Shown: in pieces, positions 1 to 11,700 of the stretch
How the letters are laid out: each line of letters opens with the position of its first letter
Position numbering within the stretch: position 1 is the first letter of the stretch
DNA from: Liolophura sinensis
Lineage: Eukaryota > Mollusca > Polyplacophora > Chitonida > Chitonidae
Direction of reading: 5' to 3'
Assembly: GCF_032854445.1 (NCBI RefSeq)
Contig: NC_088297.1
Coordinates: 6,197,991 to 6,261,990 of the forward strand
DNA: 64,000 nucleotides
Made by a program: the position numbers and the translations under genes
Notes under the pieces: generated by a model
The model's input: the letters and a program-made list of their open reading frames with translations, nothing else
Told to the model about the DNA's origin: nothing
The model's database searches: none

Positions 1-1085
1 ACCCTGCTCCTCTCAGCAATACAAATANNNNNNNNNNNNNNNNNNNNNNNNNNNNNNNNNNNNNNNNNNNNNNNNNNNNNNNNNNNNNNNNNNNNNNNNN
101 NNNNNNNNNNNNNNNNNNNNNNNNNNNNNNNNNNNNNNNNNNNNNNNNNNNNNNNNNNNNNNNNNNNNNNNNNNNNNNNNNNNNNNNNNNNNNNNNNNNN
201 NNNNNNNNNNNNNNNNNNNNNNNNNNNCTGCTCCTCTCAGCAAATACAAATAATACCCTCACAACACTGTACCCCCAAGAAACCCCACGGAAACAGGTAC
301 CCTGCTCTTCTCAGCAAATACAAATAATACCCTCACAACACTGTACTCCCCCCCCCACCAAGAAGCCCCAACGGAACCAGGTACCCTGCTCCTCTCAGCA
401 AATACAAATAATACCCTCACAACACTGTAACCCCCCAAGAAACCCCACGGAAACAGGTACCCTGCTCCTCTCAGCAAATACAAATAATACCCTCACAACA
501 CTGTACCCCCCAAGAAACCCCACGGAAACAGGTACCCTGCTCCTCTCAGCAAATACAAATAATACCCTCACAACACTGTACCCCCCAAGAACCCCACGGA
601 AACAGGTACCCAGCTCCTCTCAGCAAATACAAATAATACCCTCACAACACTGTACCCCCCCAAGAAACCCCACGGAAACAGGTACCCTGCTCCTCTCAGC
701 AAATACAAATAATACCTTCACAACACTCTACCCCCCCCCCCCCCCCCCCCCCCCCAAGAAGCCCCACGGAACCAGGTACCCTGCTCCTCTCAGCAAATAC
801 AAATAATACCTTCACAACACTGTACCCCCCCCCCCCCCCCCCCCCAAGGAAGCCCGCGGAAACAGGTACCCTGCTCCTCTCAGCAAATACAAATAATACC
901 CTCACAACACTGTACCCCCAAGAATCCCCACGGAAACAGGTACCCTGCTCCTCTCAGTAAATACAAATAATATCTTCACAACACTGGCCCCCCCTTCCCC
1001 AAGAAACCCCATGGAACCAGGTACCCTGCTCCTCTCAGCAAATACAACTAATACCCTCACAACACTGTCCTCTGCTCCCTGCTCC
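1..1085. repeat. Minisatellite, about 60-85-bp unit with poly-C spacer
   Basis: About a dozen copies of a unit containing 'ctgctcctctcagcaaatac' and ending in a C-run of 4 to over 20 bases before 'aagaa'. C-run length explains most of the unit length variation. Interrupted by the gap. Reverse-strand ORFs over it only reflect the repeat. Confidence 0.93.
28..227. other. Assembly gap (200 N) inside minisatellite
   Basis: Exactly 200 undetermined bases flanked on both sides by units of the same tandem repeat. The round length suggests a placeholder of unknown true size. Confidence 0.95.
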
Positions 1086-2740
1086 TCTATAAATGCAAAT
1101 GATGGCATAATTGCAACAATGGCTGCAACATCCCACATTTACTGTAGCATGGGTAAAATGAGGTATTGTTTAGTCATCCATGATAAAACAAACAACACAC
1201 AAATTGGACCCTCTCCTCCTCCCACTGGCACATTCATTTTGATGTCTGGTCACATACAGTACAGCTCAGGCTAAAAGTCAAAACCAGGCAGGAGATTACC
1301 CTGATCCTAGAGGTCTTTAAGAGAGTTTGTAGAGCGCCTGTAGAAAGCTCCGGAACAGACAGTCACCTGCAGAGTCAGTGATCCGTCCACTGTGACTGAA
1401 GCCACACGTGGCTGAGCATTGGTATTCCCACTCGCTGGCACTGGGAAGTTGACGACGGAAAATTTAGTTCTTTGTTAGAATAATTTAAAGGAGTTTTTGA
1501 AAGACAAACACCAGACATGAAACTGAAGTTAAATGTTTGATGTGTGTCTTTTTGATTGCAATGTTGGGATCTAATTTTAAAGTAGTGACTTATGAGTGAG
1601 CCCAAGCGAGACTCGTAATGGATCAGCACGGCTGCTAGAACTAGCTCATTCTTTATCTCCCCTAAAAGTGAACAAATATCATTCATTTCTTTAGTGGAAA
1701 GTTTGCCATGTTGTGGGAGTCTTATGCCAGTGAAAAATAACTGCCATGCAGTAATTTAGCAGACAAAATTGACATTTTAAAGTTGACATGCCGTGCAACA
1801 ACAACAGTGTAGTATTACAGTACGAATTTCAGGTACAAAAGTGGTAAAAACTTAAGACAAGATGAAGGACAAGTTAGATTTATATAACTTTATTGACATT
1901 TTGTAGTTGGTACTAAACTATACTGGAAAAGCACTCACATAGCAAATGCATACACTGTATGGTTTTGAAAATCTTAACAGAAATGCATTCTGTTTCATTG
2001 TTTCTGTATAAATCCCTCTTCTGTAGGGCCTATAAATTCTGGGGGGGGTGGCATCAATAATGTAGGCTTATCTTGAAACAAACCAGCCAAATAAAAAAAA
2101 TAAAAACACCAGTTATTTTGGGTTACTGGTTGAAAACACCAGTAGCTGTGGCCAGACCCACATGTCCGCCAACTTGAAGTAGCCTAAGGTGAAAAGTCTA
2201 CAGCGAATTATTCTGTCCTGAACGCAGCTAAGTGTTTGGGGGTTTAAATTTTTTAGTTCTAGCGACGTGAGGTTTACACAATCCTTACAGTAATGTAAAT
2301 AAATGATGTTATTTAAATGTAACTTATATACAAACACGACACATGATAAGAAATGAAGGATCACGCAACGGCACAGCCACATGAGACTGCTGTCTGTCTG
2401 TGTTGGGGCAGTGTCCTAGGCGGGAAGTGTCCAGCATTGCATGTACTTTATTCATAAGAAAGCTGTTTTGGTTTGTAAACTTTATGCGAAGATTTGTCAA
2501 CTTTGGTATAAAATATCTGTTGTAAGGTTGTCTATGGCATAACATATGACCCTCAGGAAAAAAAGTACTCAGACTCCATTTCAACTCCACCCCCAACTAC
2601 CCTTTTCACATTTCCCAGCAGAAACAAACTACAGAAAATAGGAATGGTCATCTCAGCAAGGTGGCCTGTTCCATAGACCAACATATGATGTTAAACAGTC
2701 AGGTGCTTGTAGAACCACATGAGACTGAAAAGTCTGTTTA
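1086..2740. other. No gene seen
   Basis: Non-repetitive, AT-rich sequence with short ORFs only on either strand. No PHD-type CxxC exon was found. It may be intron of gene 1 or upstream sequence. Confidence 0.5.
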
Positions 2741-3150
2741 GAACGTTACATACAAAAGAGAGCCCTACAGAGGACCTCACCTATATTTGGTAGTTTTGGT
2801 AGACAAAGAAGGATGTTACATACAAAAGAGAGCCCTACAGAGGACCTCACCTATATTTGGTAGTTTTGGTAGACAAAGAAGGACGTTACATACAAAAGAG
2901 AGCCCTACAGAGGACCTCACCTATATTTGGTAGTTTTGGTAGACAAAGAAGGATTTTACATACAAAAGAGAGCCCTACAGAGGACCTCGCCTATATTTGG
3001 TAGTTTTGGTAGACAAAGAAGGATGTTACATACAAAAAGAGAGCCCTACAGAGGACCTCACCTATATTTGGTAGACAAAGAAGGATGTTACATACAAAAA
3101 GAGAGCCCTACAGAGGACCTCACCTATATTTGGTAGACAAAGAAGGATGT
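2741..3150. repeat. Minisatellite, 70-bp unit shortening to 61-62 bp
   Basis: Six to seven copies of a unit starting 'ggatgttacatacaaaagag' and ending 'ttggtagacaaagaa'. The last two copies lack an internal tagttttgg segment. Confidence 0.93.
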
Positions 3151-3479
3151 TTGGTAGTAGGACGAATAAGGATAAGGAGTTGACGTGTTGTGTTGGTTTG
3201 TTTGTGGCAGCGAGGATAACAAGAAGAGTAACAGGAAACAGTAAGAGAACTTTTGACCAAATGAACTCTTTACACCAAAGATATTTAGTGGATTTTTTTT
3301 TCTTTCAACTTTTCCTGTAACATCTCTTTTTTTGGTTGTGTTTGTGTTGCTTACAATGTAACATGTTGGAAATATTTAATGTTTGTTATTCGTGATATTT
3401 TACGAACATTGTCATATTTGCAGAGTAGAAACTAAACTTGACCTGTTTTTGATACCCTTCCACTGTTTATCCAGTTTCA

Positions 3480-4390
3480 ATCCAATCCTTCCATCCTTCC
3501 TTCCTTCCATTCATTCATTCATCCATCCATCCATCCATCCATCCATCCATCCATCCATCCATCCATTCAAGAATCCATTCATCCATCCATTCATTTAAGA
3601 TTCCATCCCTCCATTTTTCCACCCCTCCCTATATTCGTGATTCCATCCATTCCTCCGTTTGTCCAGTCATCCATCCCTACATTCTTCCATCCATCCATCC
3701 ATTCGTGATTCTGTCCATTCCTTTGTTTGTCCATTCATCCGTCCATCCATCCATCCGTCCGTCCATTTATGATTCCATCCATTCCTCCGTTTGTCTAGTC
3801 ATCCATCCCTACATTCTTCCATCCATCCATCCATCCATCCATCCATCTATCCATTCATTCATTCATCCATCCATCCATCCATTCAAGAATCCATTCATCC
3901 ATCCATTCATGATTCCGCCCATTCCTCCATTTTTCCATCCATCCCTATATTCGTGATGCCATCCATTCCTCTGTTTGTCCATTCATCCATCCCTACATTC
4001 TTCCATCCATCCATTCATGATTCGTCCATCCATCTATTCGTGATTCTGTCCATTCCTTTGTTTGTCCATTCATCCATCCATCCATCCATTCATCCATCCG
4101 TACATCCATCCATCCATTTATGATTCCGTCCATTCCTCCATTTGTCCATTCATCCATCCCTACATTCTTCCATCCGTTCATCCATCCATCCATTCATCCG
4201 TCCGTCCATCTGTCCATCCATCCATCCAGTCAACCGTCTGTCCATCCATCCATCCATCTGTCCATGCACCCACTCATGATTCCAATGATCTGTTCATCCA
4301 TCCATCATCTATCCATCTGTTCATCCATTCATCCATCCATCCATTTATCAGTTCATCGATTCATTCATTCATCCATCCACTATGGATAAC
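3480..4390. repeat. (ATCC)n microsatellite, imperfect
   Basis: About 900 bp of CATC/ATTC tetranucleotides with scattered interruptions such as 'attcgtgattc'. Ser/His/Pro/Ile ORFs through it are products of the repeat. Confidence 0.95.
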
Positions 4391-4460
4391 GGGCAGGATA
4401 CAGGGGACGATTAAAAAGTCCACAGTTTGTCTTAAGAAAACAGACTATCTTTGAATACAG

Positions 4461-4790
4461 ATTCCAAGTGTGGTCATGCTGATTCTAAATATGGTCGTGC
4501 TGATTCCAAAAATGGTCATGCTGATTCCAAATATGGTTGTACTGATTCCAAATGCGGTCATGCTGATTCCAAATATGGTTGTGTTGATTCCAAATATGGT
4601 TGTGCTGACTCCAAATATGGTCATGCTGATTCCAGATATGGTCGTGCTTGTTCCAAATGCGGTCATGCTGATTCCAAAAATGGTCATGCTGATTCCAAAT
4701 ATGGTCGTGCTGATTCCAAATGGGGGTCATGCTGATTCCAAATATGGTCGTGTTGATTCCAAATATGGTCATGCTGATTATCAAAACCAG
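4461..4790. repeat. Minisatellite, 21-bp unit
   Basis: About 16 copies of a 21-bp unit, core 'gattccaaatatggtcatgc'. Because 21 is divisible by 3, several frames on both strands are open; I do not call them genes. Confidence 0.93.
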
Positions 4791-5641
4791 ATAACCATTT
4801 AGATTCTACAGTTGACTGTTTGGACCATATGTAACCAGCTGAAGCACACATTTCACATCATCTCTACGTATGTGTAAATCTTTCTTTTCTTTGAACAGTT
4901 CATATTTATGATGTTGTTTTTGAAGTTTGAGTGACATAGACTGGTATACATCAATTTTTTTCCCTGTGCATGTATGTGTATTAAATGATGATTGTGAAAG
5001 GAAAGCATGACATTTTGTTGTAACATTGTAACATTATGTAATATGTGTCTGTTTGTAGGACCTTTGATTCTGATACAGAAAGCATGACCTGTTTTTGTAA
5101 CATTGTAACATTATGTAATACTTTGCTGTTTGATTTTCATGTATCAGATCAAACTATTATTTTTGTGCACTCAGGGAAATTTTTTATTTTATTTCAGACA
5201 TATTTTATTTTCACTATTTGCAACATCTTGCCTAATTCTTCTAATTGTTTTAGATATCTTGTCTGCTCATTTCAGCCAGTATGTGTGTGACTGTAACATT
5301 AACACGTACTTTCTCTTTTCTCTTTTCTCACATGGTTAGCGTATCTAATGAACAACATGCACATATCTTTAGTTTGCTGAAAAAAAAAAAACAAAGAGAA
5401 ATTTTGAGTCGAATCCAATTCCAGTGCACCTAAACATAGCTTAGGCCACACCAATTTTTGTTTTCCAGCAGAATGAATATTTTTTTTTCGCTGTCAGAGG
5501 TTATGAAAATAAAAATTAAAAGGATAAATCATTGATCCAGTTTGTGGAAAGTGTAGATTGTCCCAGCAATTGTTCCTGTTATGGACATACATGTATTTAC
5601 CTGATTTTAGTTTTGTTCCATTTTTTAATGTGGGCATTTAG
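4791..5641. other. Intron or upstream sequence before the first visible exon
   Basis: AT-rich unique sequence with a T-rich stretch before the acceptor at 5641. Contains a short direct repeat of 'acattgtaacattatgtaat' (around 5020 and 5099). Confidence 0.5.
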
Positions 5642-5763
5642 GTTCATGATTTGCTGTGACAGATGTCAGGGCTGGTTCCACGGGCGCTGTGTAGGCATTT
5701 CCAAAGCCCGGGGGAAGGAGATGGAGAAGAGGAATGAGGAATATGTCTGCCCAGTCTGCACAG
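5642..5763 (+). CDS. DIDO1: Gene 1 exon 1 in window: C-terminal half of PHD finger
   Basis: Acceptor AG at 5640-5641; donor gtgagt at 5764. The reading begins with the last base of an Arg codon and gives FMICCDRC...[10 protein letters not shown]...YVCPVC, the second half of a PHD zinc finger with the CxxC, HxxC and final CxxC ligands and the WFHG core. The first CxxC pair must be in an upstream exon, which I did not find in 1-5641. It ends in phase 1. The last 16 bases of the exon and the donor are the first unit of the minisatellite that fills the start of the next intron. Confidence 0.9.
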
Positions 5764-8700
5764 GTGAGTGTTGTGTCATGTGATGTCTGCCCAGTCTGCA
5801 CAGGTGAGAGTTGTGTCATGTGATGTCTGCACAGGTGAGTGTTGTGTCATGTGACGTCAGCCCTGTCTGCACAGGTGAGTGTTGTGTCATGTGATGTCTG
5901 CCCAGTCTGCACAGGTGAGTGTTGTGTCATGTGACGTCAGCCCCGTGTGCACAGGTGAGTGTTGTGTCATGTGACGTCTGCCCTGTCTGCACAGGTGAGT
6001 GTGGTGTCATGTGACGTCAGCCCGGTCTGCACAGGTGAGTGTTGTGTCATGTGACGTCAGCACTGTCTGCACAGGTGAGTGTTGTGTCATGTGACGTCAA
6101 CCCAGTCTGCACAGGTGAGTGTTGTCATGTGACGTCAGCCCTGTCTGCACAGGTGAGTGTTGCGTCATGTGACGTCAGCCCTGTGTGCACAGGTGAGTGT
6201 TCTGTCATGTGATGTCTGCACAGGTGAGTGTTGTGTCATGTGACGTCAGCCCTGTCTGCACAGGTGAGTGTTGTGTCATGTGACGTCTGCCCTGTCTGCA
6301 CAGGTGAGTGTTGTGTCACGTGACGTCAGCCCTGTCTGCACAGGTGAGTGTTGTGTCATGTGACGTCTGCACAGGTGAGAGTTGTGTCATGTGACGTCAG
6401 CCCTGTCTGCACGGGTGAGTGTTGTGTCATGTGATGTCAGCCCTGTCTGCACAGGTGAGTGTTGTATCATGTGACGTCTGCCCTGTCTGCACAGGTGAGA
6501 GTTGTGTCACGTTATCAACATTTTCTGTTTGTGACCTTAGATACAATCTGGATTTTGAATAGAGAGGAAAGTCAACACTTTATCAGATCTTTTGCATATA
6601 TCTAGTTCAAAATGGATTTAAATGTGTGCAATTTATTGAAAGGACCCTTTTATTTGACGCAAAAACAGAAGTGGTTGCAGAGATACAAGCGCTCCAGCGC
6701 ACACAGGCGAAGTGAGATAATTTGTTGTTAGGTAGCTTTCAGGTCATAGTTATCTCTTGTAACGTCTTTATCTGTGGTTTGCAACGAATAATAAATTCAT
6801 TGTATCTTTATCACGCCGCCATACATTAGAAAGCAGAACTTGTAGCTGTCCAGACATTGACATCTCATGCTAGGCCTGCGATTTTATTTGTTGGGGTTTT
6901 TTTTTTTTTTGGAAGGCCAGTTTTAGGTTTTCGAGCCCTAATTATTTAATAAAATTGCAACAGGGGTTATATTCATCTATTTCGTGACTTTATAGGTGTT
7001 TGATCAAAATGAACACTTCTCCAAATGTATGTTTTGCTTCTGATTTGTAGCTGAAAAGTTGAAACAGCCCTCAGATGGGGATGTGGTGGACATCAGCTTC
7101 AAAACTGAAAGTGAAACGAAGCAGGAGAAAAAGGAAGGGAAAGAGACTACCGATTCTAAGGTCAGTTGTGAACATATGTTCGGGTGTAACAGGATTGCAT
7201 TGCTTGATTTGCATGAAGCATACATTTGCATATGGGCGATAATGTATCCTGATAAATCGAAGATCAATTAAATTGGGGAAGTGATCAATATAACAGATGC
7301 TATCTTGTTCAAGTCTTTATTTGCAGATGTAAAAAATGAAATTTGTTCTTATTTGGACCAAGTCTTCTCACTACAGGTGATAGGGCTCTCACTACAGATG
7401 ATAGTGCTCTCACTACAGATGATAGGGCTCTCACTACAGATGATAGTGCTCTCACTACAGATGATAGTGCTCTCACTATTGAGGCCTCAAGCTGGAATAA
7501 GGCCTTTTCTGTAATGGCTGAAGCTTAAGGTCAGGAGGTTGGCCGTGTGTAACACACCTGGCAAATGGTTTTGTCTGGTTTCCTCCACCATACACCTGTT
7601 TGACATTATATAAGTAAATAATTGTTGGGTAAGGCATTCAAGATCAATGAATCAGTGAGATAAATCAAAAATGGTGATGTAGCTGATCACTGTGACTTCA
7701 AGACCAGCTCATGCTGGCGCCCACTCCAGCCATAAGTCGGGAAGGTCGTCGTGCATCCCGCGAATGTTTGTTTCCAAACGGCTCTGCCCCCCAACCCCCC
7801 ACCTCCCCCACGCTCTGTTTTCCTCCCGCCTCAATGCTGGTCGCCGTCATATAAGTGAAACATTCTTGAATACGGTGTAAAACATCAGTGGAATAAATAA
7901 ATATAAGTGAATAATTGTGGAGTATGATGTTCAACACGAATCAGATAGATTAAAAATCATGCTCTAACTGATCACTGTTTCTTCAAGTCCAGCTTATGAT
8001 GGCTTTTTCTCCGGCTGTTCATGAGTTGGCCTGCCAGCAACCTGTGGATGGTAGCGTGTTTTGCCCAGGCTCTGCCTGGTTTGCTTCGATTGTAATGCTG
8101 GCCGCCATTGTATAATTGAAATATTCTTGAGTACGTCTTAAGACACCAATCAAATAAATAAATGTATAAATGTTAGAGCTGACAGGTGAAAACATATGTA
8201 AGGCATTTGAATGAGTAGCGTTCCATGGCTTATATATGATATTGACGCCAATGGCTTGGACATAAAACAAACTATGTACAAGTAAAATTGGCATTCAGTG
8301 TGTATCCAAAAGCAAATACCATGTTACATTGATTCTTTTGATTGCTTCTGTCTGACAGATTGATGTTAAAATCAAAACAGAGGAATCTGCTAACAAGACC
8401 GATGTGGAAAATGTCAAAACTGATATTAAGGTTGAGGCGGATTCTAAGAGTACAGTCTCGTCTGATGCCAAAAAAGAGGCTTCAGAAAAAACAAAGGACA
8501 TTAAACCTGCTGCGAAACAACAAGAGCGCTCATTTCTGTCCGCAATATCTGGTTTGTCGCAAAGTTCAGCGACAGTGTCAGGCACGGTAAAACCAGACCA
8601 GAAATCCAAAGTGGAGAAACCTGTGTTAAAAACTGAGAAATCCAAAGATGGTAAAAAAACAGCCAAAGCAGAGGTCAAGTCATACGGGGAGAAAATCGAT

Positions 8701-11700
8701 AAGACGTTGGGGGAGATACGGAAACGTGCTGCACAAGTTTTAGCAGATAGGAAAAAGAAAAGATTCAAGGGTCTCGGGGTAGGTTTGGTGTGTTTTTATT
8801 ATGTTCTTTTTTTTTTAAGTGCTCTTCCAGTTCAAAGAGAAACTTTGCTGAAATATTGCATTGATATTAAGGAAATCCTGTAGAACAGATTTAACTCACA
8901 ATTAACTCATTTAACTTTTTGTTCACAAGGATTTGTGATGAATGAGTCTATTTAAACTACAACTGATGAATCATCAGAAACAAAATACTGTATTTGGCAC
9001 CCTAATTCCTCAAGCTTTCCCTTACGAAAGAGCAGCTTTTAGTGCAGTGTATGCTTACATGTGTTTGTATTGTGATTTTGGACATCAAACCAGTTTCAGG
9101 GCTTCACAGAAAGTATAATTTTAGCAGGCAACACAGACAAATGCCATGAGAATAAGCTTGAATAAACACCTTGCAAACATTCGAAAAGGTTGAAGAATTA
9201 CAGTAGTTTCCAAAGAATTTTCGTGACGTGGCGTGGGAATATTCTTTATGTGACAATGAATCAAGCAGCCTGATAGCTTGTGTTCATTCGTGACGTCACA
9301 CATCATCAATTTGCGACACCTTGTGTTCATACATGACGTCACATCACCATCAATTTGCGACACCTTGTGTTCATATGTGATGTCACACATCATCAATTTG
9401 CGACACCTTGTGTTCATATATGACGTCACATCATCATCAATTTGCGACACCTTGTGTTCATGCATGACGTCATATCATCAATTTGCGACACCTTGTGTTC
9501 ATACGTGACGTCACACATCAATTTGCGACGCCTTGTGTTCATACATGACATCACACATCAATTTGCGACACCTTGTGTTCATTTGTGACGTCACACATCA
9601 TCAATTTGCGACACCTTGTGTTCATATGTGATGTCACACATCATCAATTTGCGATGCCTTGTGTTCATATGTGATGTCACATCATCAATTTGCGACACCT
9701 TGTGTTCATAGGTGACGTCACTTATCATCAATTTGCGACACCTTGTGTTCATATGTGACGTCACACATCAATTTGCGACGCCTTGTGTTCATAGGTGACG
9801 TCACGCATCATCAATTTGCGACACCTTGTGTTCATACATGACGTCACACATCATCAGTTTGCGACACCTTGTGTTCATACATGATGTCACATCATCAATT
9901 TGCTACACCTTGTGTTCATATGTGACGTCACACATCATCAATTTGTGACACCTTATGTTCATTCATGACATCACACATCATCAATTTGTGACACCTTGTG
10001 TTCATAGGTGATGTCACACATCATCAATTTGCAACGCCTTGTGTTCATACGCGACGTCACACATCATCAGTTTGCGACGCCTTGTGTTCACACATGACGT
10101 CACATCATCAATTTGCGACGCCTTGTGTTCATAGGTGACGTCACATGAGAGAAAATTAGAACGGACAGAAAATTTTTGCTTGCGTATTTTCTCCGAATTG
10201 TACAATATTAGTTTTACTACACTGCTGTTGTAAGAATTAGGAAAGCCATTCAGACTATCTCAGTCTCCATCATTTTTTTTTTTTTTGAACTTTTAAGACA
10301 CTGGTTTTTACACTGACATGACTGAAGTAGCTCTTTAATCTCTGCTACTACCTGCTGCTATCTCTGCCAGTTGCAGAGAGTTGCGAAATGTTCAAATCCA
10401 GCTATAACTATTTTGGCTGCAGATTTAAACAGCTGCTTGAGTTCAAGGATAAACTAGGCAAACATTTTAGAACAAAGCAAACACTGCTGTTCAACTTACT
10501 TGTTTATTTTTTTTTATTGATGCCTGTAACTGAGGATTCCTTAAAAACAAACTTTGACAAAAACATTTTCCAAATACTATTTCTGATGTGACATGATGAC
10601 AACCCTTGTCGAATCCAACAAATATGACAGAGTACGGCAATTTTGACATCAAAAGGAGTTGACGTCAAAAGCATTTCAAAGTTCTGTGTAATTAGTGGCA
10701 ATATATCACCCATGAATGATGCCATATGCGTGCTTACTGGAGATTACTTTCACAAAACTTTGCAAGTCACATTCCTGGTAACTTGATCAGTAAAAGGTGA
10801 CATTATTTACTGGAATAGTTATGAAAATATGATTTACAAAGTTTTGTGAAAGTTGCCCCTTATATAACTCCAGGCAAAAGTGCAATCAACAGAAAACTCC
10901 CGTAAGATCATCCAAGATGTCCGTCAGTAGAGTTAATGCACTGCACATTTTAGAAAATCAATATAGAATACTTTAACCTGTGTTTTAAGACCCAAGTTTT
11001 TGTACGTGTACTGTTTGACAGGACCACAAGCGGACTTTTGAGCGCTGCATTGTAGAAGGGTGTGGCCAAGAATCCAGACCTGACTCCGTGTACTGCAGTG
11101 ATCAGTGTATTGAGAAGTACTCGGAGGATTCTCTGCACATCATCAGACAGGAGAGAGAAAGGAACCAGGGACAGCGAGTAAGTGTTCATGTACTCAGCAA
11201 GGGTCAGTCTCATGAAGTACTTAGGGTTAAAGGAGAAGAAAATTTAAATATCAGTCAAGCACTATTGAAAAGAGTATGTGTTTCCTCGCAGGTGCATGCC
11301 ATAAAAGAAATTTTAATATGTACCTCAAGTTGGTAAATGAAGTCAACACCAAAATCTGCTGTGGGTGAGTCCATTTTGCCTAAGAACTAGTCCTGAAGTC
11401 TTCTGTGTTAGGAGGAGAATTGCCGTCGGAAACCGCCGAAGTGCAGTTAGTACATTTCTGGTGGAACTCCTCTTCCCAGAAGGTAGCGAACAGTACCGTT
11501 TGTTTTCCGCTTGATGATCCAGAAACTGGAATGCTGGACGTAGGTGCTGAGTTTACATGAACAAGGTGGCAGTTTTAGCGACTCTCATTGGCTGAGAGGC
11601 AACACACCCCCAGCATAAATTACAGGGTGTTAAAGATGGAGGATGCGATGGACTCAGCGATTTATGCCAGCTTTGCCATATTCAGACTTTACGTGTATGG

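Noticed and set aside
3480-4390. Ser/His/Pro/Ile-rich ORFs
   Set aside because: Translation of an (ATCC)n microsatellite in several frames.
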